The translations under genes and the position numbers were made by a program. A stretch of 64,000 bases of DNA from Halomonas sp. HL-93 (lineage in GTDB: Bacteria; Pseudomonadota; Gammaproteobacteria; Pseudomonadales; Halomonadaceae), in contig NZ_LT593974.1 in the NCBI RefSeq assembly GCF_900086985.1, positions 2,852,001-2,916,000 of the forward strand. Reading direction: 5' to 3'. Shown piece after piece: positions 1 through 9,100 of this stretch. Each line of letters opens with the position of its first letter. The stretch's first letter is position 1. A model generated the notes under the pieces. It was not told the DNA's origin, did no database searches, and worked only from the letters and a program-made list of their open reading frames with translations.

Positions 1-1096
1 GCTGATCGATTGGGTAGGGCTCTACATCGGCCAGGTTTTCCGCCAGCGTCTTGCCCGTGACGGTCAGGCAGTCGCCGTGCAGCAGGCCTGCATCCAGCAG
101 GATTTTCATCAGCGGCTGAATACCGCCAATCGCCACCAGCTCGCTCATCATGTAATGGCCGCTGGGGCGCAAATCGGCTACCACCGGCACACGCTTGCCA
201 ATCTCGGTGAAATCGTTGATCGACAGCTCAACCCCGATAGTGCGCGCCATGGCCACCAGGTGAAGCACGGCATTGGTGGAGCCACCCAGCGCAATCACCA
301 CAGTCACGGCGTTTTCAAACGCCTCGCGGGTCATGATATCGGAGGGTTTGATGTCGTTGGCCAGCAGCGCCAATACCGCCTCACCCGCCGCCTCGCAGTC
401 ATCACGCTTATCGCGGGAAATGGCGTTTTGCGCCGAGCTACCTGGCAGGCTCATGCCCAGGGCCTCAATCGCCGAGGCCATGGTATTGGCGGTGTACATG
501 CCACCGCAGGAACCGGGGCCGGGAATCGCGGTTTCTTCAATGTTCTTGAGTTCGATCAGGTCGATATCGCCGCGGGAATGCGCGCCCATGGCCTCGAACA
601 CTGAAACGATATCGGTATGGCCCTCGCCAGGCATGATGGTACCGCCGTAAACAAACACGCTGGGGCGATTGAGCCGCGCCAGGCCCATCACGCAGCCGGG
701 CATGTTCTTGTCGCAGCCACCAATCGCCACCAGACCATCAAAGCCTTCGCAGCCCGCTACGGTTTCGATGGAGTCGGCGATCACCTCCCGTGACACCAGC
801 GAGTACTTCATGCCCTCGGTGCCGTTGGCGATGCCATCGGAAATGGTGATGGTGTTAAAAATCACGCCCTTGCCACCGGCGGCGTCGGCGCCGTCGCGGG
901 CATGCTCAGCCAGCTCGCCAATGTGGCTGTTGCAGGGCGTCACCATGCTCCAGGTTGACGCAACGCCGACCTGGGGCTTTTTGAAATCGTCGTCGTTAAA
1001 ACCCACGGCGCGCAGCATCGCGCGGCTGGCGGCTTTGCCTGGGCCGTCGACCACGGCAGAAGAATGACGGCGGGAATTGTTAGAAGACTCAGTCAT
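1..1096 (-). CDS. ilvD: dihydroxy-acid dehydratase, 5' part (3' end beyond window)
   Basis: Dehydrates 2,3-dihydroxy-isovalerate and 2,3-dihydroxy-3-methylvalerate in valine and isoleucine synthesis; a cytoplasmic Fe-S enzyme. The minus strand reads from ATG at 1096 through about 365 codons to the window edge, so roughly the last third of the usual 560-620 residues is missing. Family signatures are clear: MVTPCNSHI near the N-terminus, [13 protein letters not shown], the cluster-binding CDKNMPGC, and [12 protein letters not shown] further on. The plus-strand reading frames across this interval are shadows. An 85% or better call from the motifs; the exact C-terminus cannot be seen. Confidence 0.96.
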   Translation of the reverse strand, partial: MTESSNNSRRHSSAVVDGPGKAASRAMLRAVGFNDDDFKKPQVGVASTWSMVTPCNSHIGELAEHARDGADAAGGKGVIFNTITISDGIANGTEGMKYSLVSREVIADSIETVAGCEGFDGLVAIGGCDKNMPGCVMGLARLNRPSVFVYGGTIMPGEGHTDIVSVFEAMGAHSRGDIDLIELKNIEETAIPGPGSCGGMYTANTMASAIEALGMSLPGSSAQNAISRDKRDDCEAAGEAVLALLANDIKPSDIMTREAFENAVTVVIALGGSTNAVLHLVAMARTIGVELSINDFTEIGKRVPVVADLRPSGHYMMSELVAIGGIQPLMKILLDAGLLHGDCLTVTGKTLAENLADVEPYPIDQ

Positions 1097-1149
1097 GGGG
1101 AAATATCTCTCAGCATTGTTCACGGTATCGGCATAGCTTGGCGATATAT

Positions 1150-1179
1150 CGCGCATCCCGCAAGATGTTCATTTAAAGC
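1150..1179. repeat. 30-bp repeat, copy 1 (diverged)
   Basis: The core GCATCCCGCAAGATGTT matches copies at 1652 and 2398 with several substitutions. It lies about 55 bp upstream of the ilvD start and on the left flank of the solitary antitoxin locus. Function unknown. Confidence 0.5.
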
Positions 1180-1260
1180 GCCTTAACAGTATGCTGTTTA
1201 TTGCTTTTTCTTATCATCAGGTGTAAACCAAAGTTGACACTTTCAGCACTGCCAACTAGG

Positions 1261-1323
1261 GCTATCAGCCAGCCCCGCGACATCGAATAGGCCAAAGCCA
1301 TTGCCGCGCAATGGAAGGAGTAA
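1261..1323 (+). pseudogene. C-terminal remnant of a HigB/RelE-family toxin
   Basis: One frame reads AISQPRDIE, then TAG at 1288, then AKAIAAQWKE, then TAA at 1321. This matches the usual tail of the small killer proteins encoded just upstream of this antitoxin family, where the stop position normally holds Lys (RDIEKAKA...). No further toxin sequence can be read upstream of 1261 before the repeat copy at 1150, so at most 20 codons survive. The remnant ends 4 bp before the antitoxin start codon and supplies its ribosome binding site (GGAG). Inference: toxin lost, antitoxin kept. Confidence 0.6.
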
Positions 1324-1327
1324 TTCT

Positions 1328-1642
1328 ATGACCGTTTCTAACGTCACTTTCAGCCACTACGATACTGCCGATTACCTTCAAACTGAGGAAGATATTGCGG
1401 CTTATCTTGACGCAGTAATGGAAGAAAATGATCCAGCACTTCTCGCAGCCGCACTCGGTGACATCGCCCGTGCGCGCAACATGAGTCAACTTGCCAAAGA
1501 CGTGGGCATGAGCCGCGAAGGACTCTACAAAGCCCTGTCTGGGGAAGGTAATCCGGCATTTTCAACCATCAGCAAGGTCGCCAACTCCCTAGGGTTGCGC
1601 CTATCCATCGAACCGCTTTCACGGCCGAAAGCACATAGCTAA
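1328..1642 (+). CDS. solitary HigA-type addiction-module antidote protein
   Basis: Small cytoplasmic DNA-binding protein of 104 residues. The N-terminal stretch (YDTADYLQTEEDIAAYLDAVMEE) is typical of the probable addiction module antidote family. It is followed by a helix-turn-helix (MSQLAKDVGMSREGLYKAL) and the conserved GNPAFSTISKVANSLGLRLSIEP. The ATG at 1328 is chosen over one at 1301 because GGAG lies 7 nt upstream and homologues begin near here. Its toxin partner, normally directly upstream in the same operon, is reduced to a tail fragment. With no toxin left it may still repress its own promoter or neutralise related toxins elsewhere; that is inference. Confidence 0.85.
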   Translation: MTVSNVTFSHYDTADYLQTEEDIAAYLDAVMEENDPALLAAALGDIARARNMSQLAKDVGMSREGLYKALSGEGNPAFSTISKVANSLGLRLSIEPLSRPKAHS

Positions 1643-1651
1643 CGCGCTTAT

Positions 1652-1681
1652 CGCGCATCCAGCAAGACGTAAACTTATGGC
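1652..1681. repeat. 30-bp repeat, copy 2
   Basis: CGCGCATCCAGCAAGACGTA is followed by AACTTATGGC. It lies between the solitary antitoxin gene and the complete toxin-antitoxin pair, in the same orientation as copies 1 and 3. Copies 2 and 3 differ at only a few positions. Confidence 0.6.
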
Positions 1682-1725
1682 GACGGAACGCTATGCTCCC
1701 GCGGACATCTCATTTCGCTAGTTTG

Positions 1726-2013
1726 CTAGACGGCCGTGTTGTGTCTCTGAGCCTGCACTGATAACTCAAAACCGCAGGCTTTCGCATAACGCTGAAGCGT
1801 TTTCCAACCGGGGTTACTGTCACCACGCTCTAGCCGACTGATATTACTTTTTTGGGTATGCAGGCGCTTTGCCAATTCGTCTTGAGTCAGGCCTGCTTGC
1901 TGTCGCATGGTGATTAGCGTGTTGGCCAATTCAAACTCAGGTGCCAAGCGCTCATATTCCGCTTTGACCTCGGGATTTTGGAGCGCCCTATCCTTTAGTG
2001 CTTGTAAGCTCAT
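1726..2013 (-). CDS. XRE-family antitoxin (HigA-like)
   Basis: 95-residue helix-turn-helix protein. An N-terminal helical part (LQALKDRALQNPEVKAEYERLAPEFEL) is followed by a Cro/C1-type HTH around residues 36-75 (RQQAGLTQDELAKRL...SNISRLERGDSNPGWKTLQRYAKACG). The start codon overlaps the stop of the toxin gene by 4 nt (ATGA), so the pair is translationally coupled with the toxin first, the HigBA order. The expected role is binding and neutralising the upstream toxin and repressing the operon; the GTTATC/GATAAC palindrome at 2351 is a plausible operator. No signs of decay. Confidence 0.88.
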   Translation of the reverse strand: MSLQALKDRALQNPEVKAEYERLAPEFELANTLITMRQQAGLTQDELAKRLHTQKSNISRLERGDSNPGWKTLQRYAKACGFELSVQAQRHNTAV

Positions 2014-2333
2014 GACCGTTGTACCTCACGTTGTCGTATACGAGCCAGTTCCAATACCTGGCGGGGCGTTTTTTGGCTTTTCTTCACAAATGCATGAAGA
2101 ATGATGATTCTCTGCCCATTCACATAGCAAAATAAGGAGCGACCGATTCCCTCTTTGGCTTTTGCTCTTATTTCGAAAAGCCCATCTCCTAATGATTCAG
2201 TGTGTGGCGGCCCCAAGTTAGCACCATGCTGTTCAACCATTTCCAATAACCGCAGCATTCGGGCCTGTATTTTTGGCGGCATACCGAGAATTTCACCATC
2301 GACTCCCGGATAAAAATCAACTTTCCATTGCAT
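2010..2333 (-). CDS. RelE/HigB-like toxin (phage-derived Gp49-like, DUF891)
   Basis: 107 residues, the usual length of Gp49-like HigB toxins, which are ribosome-dependent mRNA endonucleases. Recognisable parts are the N-terminal strand MQWKVDFYPGVDGEI, the helix MPPKIQARMLRLLEMVEQHG, then PHTESLGDGLFEIRAK, and the C-terminal strand and tail IIILHAFVKKSQKTPRQVLELA with basic residues that fit RNA binding. It starts at ATG 2333 behind GGGAG and is first in a two-gene operon with the XRE antitoxin. Assignment by family resemblance; activity is inferred. Confidence 0.87.
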   Translation of the reverse strand: MQWKVDFYPGVDGEILGMPPKIQARMLRLLEMVEQHGANLGPPHTESLGDGLFEIRAKAKEGIGRSLFCYVNGQRIIILHAFVKKSQKTPRQVLELARIRQREVQRS

Positions 2334-2350
2334 TACCCAGCTCCCTGAAG

Positions 2351-2368
2351 GTTATCTTTTATGATAAC
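2351..2368. promoter_or_regulatory. palindrome upstream of the toxin-antitoxin operon, probable operator
   Basis: GTTATC-6-GATAAC, a perfect 6-bp inverted repeat 18 bp upstream of the toxin start codon (minus strand), where HigA-type antitoxins usually bind. The dyad overlaps the probable promoter region. Confidence 0.5.
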
Positions 2369-2397
2369 TCATTTGTCGTAAAAGTTCCTCTTTCCAA

Positions 2398-2427
2398 TCC
2401 GCACCCCGCAAGACGTTAACTTATGGC
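2398..2427. repeat. 30-bp repeat, copy 3
   Basis: The core CGCAAGACGTTAACTTATGG closely matches copy 2. It sits between the toxin-antitoxin operon (minus) and recC (plus), so the three copies bracket both toxin-antitoxin loci. Confidence 0.6.
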
Positions 2428-2471
2428 ACCATACCCTTAGCCACCACCACCGCCGTGAAGGAACCTCGCGC

Positions 2472-5400
2472 ATGCCCGCCAATTCGCTGCTTTCGCCAAC
2501 ATCGCTAACGCCAGGTTTCATGGTGGTGCATGGCAACCGCCTGGAAGATTTGCGCGGATTGGCGGTGGAGTGGATGCGCCTGCACCCGCTGGGGCCGCTG
2601 GAGAATGAAACCATCCTGGTGCAGAGCAACGGCATCGGGCAGTGGCTGAAATTGGCGCTGGCGGAAGACCCTGACAACGGCGGCGCGGGGATTGCGGCGG
2701 CGCTGGACGTGATGCTGCCCGCGCGGTTCCTGTGGCAGGCCTACCGCACGGTGCTGACTCACGTATCGCACAACGAAGACGCCGTGCCGGAAACCTCGCC
2801 GTTTGATAAATCGCGCCTAGTCTGGCGGCTTTTGCGCCTGCTGCCGACGCTTGCCGGGCAGGAGGTCTTCGCCCCGCTGGCGCAGTTCCTGGAAATCGAT
2901 CGCGACCAGCGCAAGCACTACCAGTTGGCCGAGCGGCTGGCTGACCTCTTCGACCAGTATCAGGTGTATCGTGCCGACTGGCTGGACGCCTGGGCCAACG
3001 GTGAAGACGTGCTGATCACCGCCCGCGGCGAGGCCCGCCCGTTGGAAGACCACCAGCGCTGGCAGCCCGCGCTGTGGCGCATTCTGCGTGACGACGTGGC
3101 CGCCACCCAGGGCGATGCGGGCCTCGACAGCAGCCGTGCCCAGGTGCATCGGCGCTTTTTGAAGGCCACCGAAAAGCTTGAGGGCCAAGCCTGCCCGCCA
3201 GGGCTGCCCCGGCGGCTGATCATTTTCGGCATTTCATCGCTGCCCCAGCAAACCCTGGAAGCCCTGGCGGCGCTGTCGCGCTGCTGCCAGGTGGTGCTCT
3301 GCGTGCACAACCCCTGCCAGTACTACTGGGCGGATATCATCGAGCACAAGGACCTGCTCCGCGCCAGCCGCTACCGCCAGCGGCGCAAAACCGGCATGCC
3401 GGAAGCGCTGGACGTGCTGGGAACCGGCGACGCTGACGATGCCCTGCACCTCCACGCCCAGCCGCTGCTCGCCGCCTGGGGCAAACAGGGCCGCGACTAC
3501 CTGCGCCTGCTGGACGAGCACGACGATACCGGCGACTACCAGACCCTGTTCGAACAGCAGGCGCTGCGCATCGACATGTTCGAGCCGTTCTCCGGCGAAC
3601 GCGGCTGCCTGCTCAGCCAGCTGCAGGACGATATCCGTGAGCTGCGCCCGGTGGCCGAAACCCAAACCTACTGGCCTGCCCTCGACCCGGCGGACGACTC
3701 CCTGGTGTTTCATATCGCCCACGGCCCCCAGCGGGAGGTCGAGATTCTTCACGACCAGCTGCTGGCCGCCTTCAGCGACGACCCCGAGCTGCGCCCGCGG
3801 GACATCATCGTCATGGTGCCGGATATCGACCGCTACGCGCCGCACATCGACGCGGTATTCGGCCAGCTTCAAAGCGACGACCCACGCTTCATTCCCTACA
3901 CGCTATCCGACCAGGCCAGCCGTCACCGCCTGCCGATGATGATCGCGCTGGAAAAGCTGCTGCGCCTGCCGGAGCTGCGCCTGTCCGTCAGCGACCTGCT
4001 GGATCTGCTCGACGTCCCCGCCCTGCGCCAGCGCTTCGGGCTTGAAGAGCGCGACCTGCCGGTGCTCGAGCGCTGGATGGAAGGCGCGGGGATTCGCTGG
4101 GGGCTCAACGCCAAACAGCGCCAAACTCTGGAGCTGCCCGGCGGACTCAGCCAGAACACCTGGGCCTTTGGCCTGCGCCGCCTGTTGCTGGGTTACACCG
4201 TAGGCGATGGCGACGCCTGGCAGGGCATCGAACCGTTCGACGACATCGGCGGGCTGGAAGCGGGCCTTGCCGGGCCCCTGGCGACGCTGCTGGAAAAACT
4301 CGAAGCCACCTGGGAGACCTTTCGCCAGCCCACCGACGCCGCCAGCTGGGTCGAGCGGCTGCGCACCCTGCTGGAAACTTTCTTCCTGACCGACGACGCC
4401 CAGGAAAGCGTGATGCTCACTAAGCTGGAAAATGGCCTGCAGCAAATCCTCGAAAGCAGCCGCGAAGCCCAGTTGGCCGATCCGCTGCCGCTTTCCATGG
4501 TGCGCGAACACTGGCTCGCGCAGATCGATGAGCATAGCCTCTCCCAGCGCTTTCTGGCCGGGGCGGTCAACTTCGCCACGCTGATGCCCATGCGCGCCAT
4601 TCCCTTCAAGCGGGTGTGCCTGCTGGGCATGAACGACGGCGAATACCCCCGCTCCCAGCCGCCGCTGGACTTCGACCTGATGGGCAGCGACTACCGCCCC
4701 GGCGACCGTTCCCGCCGGGAAGACGACCGCTACCTGTTTCTCGAAGCGCTGCTCTCTGCCCGCGACCAGCTCTACATCAGTTGGGTCGGCCGCAGCCAGA
4801 TCGACAACACGACGCTTCCGCCCTCGGTACTGGTCGGCCAACTGCGCGACCACCTGGCCGCCGGTTGGCACTTTGAACATGACGCCCCGCTGCTTGACAC
4901 CCTAACCACCGAGCACCCACTGCAGCCGTTCAGCCGCCGCTATTTCGAAGACAGCACCGAGTCCGCGCAGCTATTCACCTATATCCATGAGTGGCGTGGA
5001 GTCCATGAATGGCGCGACGACCAAGCCCCGAGAGCGCCACGGTCTCAGCTCGAAAAGCTCCCCCCGCCGGAAAACGCTCCTGCCAGCCTGTCCCTCGGCC
5101 AGCTGGGCGGCTTTCTGCGTGAACCGGTGCGGACCTTCTTCAATACCCGGCTGGGGGTGTATTTCGAGCAGGAAGCCATCGCCGAGCTGGACGCCGAACC
5201 CTTCGCGCTGGACGGCCTGCAGAACTGGCAGCTACAGGACCGATTAATCGCCGCCCAGCGACACGCAGTCGACAACGGCGAGCCGCGCCTGGAAGCCCTC
5301 GACGCGCAGCTGGAACGCTTCCAGCGCCAGGGAGTGCTCGCCATGGGGGCCTTTGGCGAGCGCATGCGCGAGTCGCTGGCCGAGCCCATGGACGACCTGT

Positions 5401-6113
5401 TCAGCGCCTACGAAGACGCGCTGGCCCAGTGGCCCATCGTCTTACCCGCGCCAGAGCCGGTTTACGTAGAAAGCGCCGACGGCATCGTGCTGGAAGACTG
5501 GCTGAACGAACTGCGCCAGAACGAGGCTGGCGACCGCTGCCGGTTGTTACTCCTCAGCAGCAGCCTGATCAGCCAGGGCAGCGGGCGCGGCCAGTACCGC
5601 TGGACCCACCTGCTGCGCCCCTGGGTCGCGCACCTGGCGGGCAACCTCAACGGCCCGATGACCACCCAGCTACTTTCCAAGGCAGGCAACATCACGCTGG
5701 CCCCCATCGCCGCCGACACCGCCCGCGCTCACCTGGACACCCAGATGACCGTCTGGCAAGCAGGCCTCCAAGCCCCGCTGCCGCTGGCTCCCCAGGCCGC
5801 CTTCGCCTGGCTGACCAAGCTAGGCACGCCGGAGATCGCTGAAGAAAAAGGCCGGGAAAGCGACGCCTACGCCGCCGCCGAAGGCGCCTATGACGGCGGC
5901 CGCTTCCAGACCGGCGAAGTCGCCCAAAGCGCGTACCTGGCCCACCAGTGGCCACGCTTCGAGCGACTGTTCAATGACCACCGCGAACAGGCACACAGCT
6001 TCGCCGCGCTGACCGAGGCGCTCTACGCCCCGCTGTTCAACGCGGTCAAAAACCCCGCTGGCAAAGACCAAGAACGTAGTGGAGACAGCAAGAAGAAAGG
6101 AGCGGCCCAATGA
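2472..6113 (+). CDS. recC: exodeoxyribonuclease V subunit gamma (RecC)
   Basis: Subunit of the RecBCD helicase-nuclease that processes double-strand ends for recombination and degrades foreign linear DNA; RecC splits the duplex and scans for Chi. 1213 residues, somewhat longer than E. coli RecC (1122). The N-terminus has the typical MVVHGNRLEDLRGLAVEWM and ILVQSNGIGQWLKLALA; internally IIFGISSLPQQTLEALAAL, FHIAHGPQREVEILHDQLLA and VCLLGMNDGEYPRSQPPLDFDLM are conserved RecC blocks. A short in-frame near-duplication (HEWRGVHEWR) occurs near residue 840. It overlaps recB by 4 nt; there is no ptrA between the subunits as in E. coli. Confidence 0.97.
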   Translation: MPANSLLSPTSLTPGFMVVHGNRLEDLRGLAVEWMRLHPLGPLENETILVQSNGIGQWLKLALAEDPDNGGAGIAAALDVMLPARFLWQAYRTVLTHVSHNEDAVPETSPFDKSRLVWRLLRLLPTLAGQEVFAPLAQFLEIDRDQRKHYQLAERLADLFDQYQVYRADWLDAWANGEDVLITARGEARPLEDHQRWQPALWRILRDDVAATQGDAGLDSSRAQVHRRFLKATEKLEGQACPPGLPRRLIIFGISSLPQQTLEALAALSRCCQVVLCVHNPCQYYWADIIEHKDLLRASRYRQRRKTGMPEALDVLGTGDADDALHLHAQPLLAAWGKQGRDYLRLLDEHDDTGDYQTLFEQQALRIDMFEPFSGERGCLLSQLQDDIRELRPVAETQTYWPALDPADDSLVFHIAHGPQREVEILHDQLLAAFSDDPELRPRDIIVMVPDIDRYAPHIDAVFGQLQSDDPRFIPYTLSDQASRHRLPMMIALEKLLRLPELRLSVSDLLDLLDVPALRQRFGLEERDLPVLERWMEGAGIRWGLNAKQRQTLELPGGLSQNTWAFGLRRLLLGYTVGDGDAWQGIEPFDDIGGLEAGLAGPLATLLEKLEATWETFRQPTDAASWVERLRTLLETFFLTDDAQESVMLTKLENGLQQILESSREAQLADPLPLSMVREHWLAQIDEHSLSQRFLAGAVNFATLMPMRAIPFKRVCLLGMNDGEYPRSQPPLDFDLMGSDYRPGDRSRREDDRYLFLEALLSARDQLYISWVGRSQIDNTTLPPSVLVGQLRDHLAAGWHFEHDAPLLDTLTTEHPLQPFSRRYFEDSTESAQLFTYIHEWRGVHEWRDDQAPRAPRSQLEKLPPPENAPASLSLGQLGGFLREPVRTFFNTRLGVYFEQEAIAELDAEPFALDGLQNWQLQDRLIAAQRHAVDNGEPRLEALDAQLERFQRQGVLAMGAFGERMRESLAEPMDDLFSAYEDALAQWPIVLPAPEPVYVESADGIVLEDWLNELRQNEAGDRCRLLLLSSSLISQGSGRGQYRWTHLLRPWVAHLAGNLNGPMTTQLLSKAGNITLAPIAADTARAHLDTQMTVWQAGLQAPLPLAPQAAFAWLTKLGTPEIAEEKGRESDAYAAAEGAYDGGRFQTGEVAQSAYLAHQWPRFERLFNDHREQAHSFAALTEALYAPLFNAVKNPAGKDQERSGDSKKKGAAQ

Positions 6114-9100
6114 ACCAGGATGCCAACCGCGTAACGCCGCTCAACGCGCTCACCCTACCCCTCCACGGCAGCCGCCTTATCGAGGCCAGCGCGGGCACCG
6201 GCAAGACCTTCACCATCGCACTGCTTTACGTGCGCTTGGTGCTGGGCGGCCAGCACAGCGAAGACGACACCGCCTTTGTGCGACCGCTGACGCCACCGGA
6301 AATCCTGGTCGTCACCTTCACCAACGCCGCCACCCAGGAACTGCGCGAACGCATCCGCAACCGTCTGGTAGAAGCTGCTGGGGTGTTTCGAAAAGAGCCT
6401 GACCAGGCGAAGGGAGCAGGCCAAAGCGAGGGTCTTTTGCCAGGGATGGCAAAAGTAGCCCCCACGGACGGGTTCACGGCGCCCTCGCGTCGGCCTGCTG
6501 CCGAGCCGCCTGCTGATGACCCGCTGCTCCTCCAGCTCCGCGACCAATACGATGAAGCCACCTGGCCCGCCTGCGCTCGCCGCCTGGAACTGGCCGCCGA
6601 ATGGATGGACGAAGCTGCGGTTTCCACCATCCACAGCTGGTGCTACCGCATGCTGCGCGAGCACGCCTTCGACAGCGGCAGCCTGTTCTCCCTCGACCTG
6701 GAAAACGACCAGCACGAACTGGAACAGGAAGTGGTGCGCGACTACTGGCGCACCTTCTACTACCCGCTGGACGCCGAGGCGCTGGGCCACATAACCCGCT
6801 ACTGGAAATCCCCCGACGAGCTGCACGCCCAGGTCGCCCGGCTGCTTGCCGAAAGCGACGCCCTCGGCAGCCAGCGCCCTAACCCGGCGGAGACCCTGAG
6901 CGCCGCCGAGGCCGAACGCCAGGCAACGCTCAGCACCCTAAAAGCACCCTGGCCCGCCTGGCTGGACGAACTGGTGCCCGCGCTGGAAGACGCCGCCAAG
7001 CGCAAGGCCTTCAAAGGCCAAAGCTTCAACGCCAAAAACCGCGCCAACTGGCTGGGGGCGCTGCGCGAATGGAGCGAAAGCGACCTGGAACGCCCCGCGC
7101 TGACGCCCGCCGCCTGGAAACGCCTCACCCCGGAGGGCATGGCCGAGATATGGAAAGACGGCGCGCCGCCCTGCCCGGCGGCCTTTGAAGCGCTGGCCGA
7201 GCTGCCCGAGGCACTCAAGGCCCTGCCCGAACCGCGCAACGACCTGCTGATTCACGCCGTGCAATGGTGCAAGGTGCGCCTGGAACGCGAACAGGAACGC
7301 CGCGCCGAAATGGGCCCCAACGACCTGCTCAGCCACCTGGACCGCGCCCTGCAAGGCCCCAACCGTGAAGCCCTGGCCGCGCAGATTCTGCGCCAGTTCC
7401 CCGTCGCGCTGATCGACGAGTTCCAGGACACCGACCCCATCCAGTACCGCATCTTCAACGCGGTATTCGAGGTCGCCAAGCCCCGCCGCGACGCCGCCAT
7501 TCTGCTGATCGGCGACCCCAAGCAGGCCATCTACGCTTTCCGCGGCGCGGATATCTTCACCTACCTGCAGGCCCGCCAGGACACCGCCGGCCGCCACGTC
7601 ACACTGGGCACCAACTTCCGCTCAAGCCGCGCCATGGTCGAGGCCGTCAACCACTGCTTCACCTACGCCGACCGGCAACCCGCCGGGGCCTTTCTGTTCC
7701 GCGAAGAAGGCGGCGACAACCCGCTGCCCTTCCAACCCGTGACCGCCAAAGGCCGCGACGAACAACTGGTGCACCAGGACCAACCACTGCCCGCCATGAC
7801 GCTCTGGGCGCTGCCAAGCGACGAGGCGCTTTCCAAAACCGCCTACCAGACCGAAATGGCCGAGCGCTGCGCCTCGCACATGACCGAACTGCTCAGCGCC
7901 GGGCAACAGGCAGAAAGTGGCTTCCAGAAAGACGACCAGCTCACAGCGCTGAAGCCTTCCGACATGGCGGTGCTGGTCAACGGCCTGCAGGAAGCCCGCG
8001 CCATTCGTCTGGCGCTGGCCAGCCGCGGGGTCAAAAGCGTTTACCTCTCCGACCACGACAAGGTATTCAGCTCGCCCATGGCCGGGCAGGTGGAGCGCTG
8101 GCTGCGCGCCTGCGCCGAGCCGCTGGCCAGCTCCCGCCAGGCCGAAGCCCACCTGCGCGCCGCCCTGGCCACGCCGGTGCTGGGCCTCACCCTGGCCGAC
8201 CTGGACCACCTGCAACAAAGCGAGCTGGCCTGGGAAGCGCGGGTCGAACAGTTCAGCCACTACCATCGCCTGTGGCAGCGCCAGGGCGTGCTGCCGCTGG
8301 TCCGCCGCTTGATGGTCGACTTCGACATTCCCGCCCGCCTGCTGGCCGAGTTCGAAGACGGTGAGCGCTTGCTAACCGACCTGCTGCACCTGGGCGAACT
8401 GCTCCAGCAGGCAAGCGCAGAACTGGACGGCGAACACGCGCTGATTCGCTTTCTTTACGACGCCATCGCCGACCCGGAAAGCCACGGCGACAGCCACAAA
8501 CTGCGCCTGGAAAGCGACGCCGACCTGGTCAAGGTGGTCACCATCCACAAGTCCAAGGGGCTCGAGTACCCGCTGGTGTTTCTGCCATTTATCGCCAACC
8601 ACCGCCCGGTCAGCGACAAGGACCTGCCGCTGCGCTGGCACGACGCCCACGGCAACCTGCAACTCAGCCTGAGCGCCGATGAAGACACCCTGGCCACCGC
8701 CGACCGCGAGCGCCTGGGCGAAGACCTGCGCAAGCTCTACGTAGCGCTCACCCGCGCCCGCCACGCCACCTGGCTGGGGTTGGCGCCGCTCAAGGAGCTG
8801 GAAAACAGCGCCATCGGCCACCTGATTAACGGCGGCAAGCCCCTCGACCCGGAGGCACTCACCGCCAAGCTGGATGAATTAACTGAAGGCAGCGATATTC
8901 GCGTTGATGCGCCCCCCGAGCCCACGGCGCTGCGCCTTGCGCCGCCCCAGCAAACCACCACCCTGGAGCACGCCCGCACCCCCAAACGCCCGGCCAAGGA
9001 ACACTGGTGGATTGCCAGCTACTCGGCGCTGCGCCTTTCCGGCACGCTCACCGCCCCCGTGCTCACGCCCCTGGAACCCACCACCGCCCAGGAAGCCACG

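Noticed and set aside
77..1067. Three plus-strand open frames across 77-1067
   Set aside because: They lie opposite the ilvD reading frame, have shadow-type composition and no family resemblance.
1234..1262. TTGACA at 1234 as a promoter for the solitary antitoxin
   Set aside because: The sequence 17 bp downstream (TAGGGC) is a poor -10 box, so I could not support it.
1652..1681. The 30-bp repeats at 1150, 1652 and 2398 as attC sites
   Set aside because: They contain no paired arms ending AAC...GTT and no consistent contact with stop codons; a plain direct repeat explains them better.
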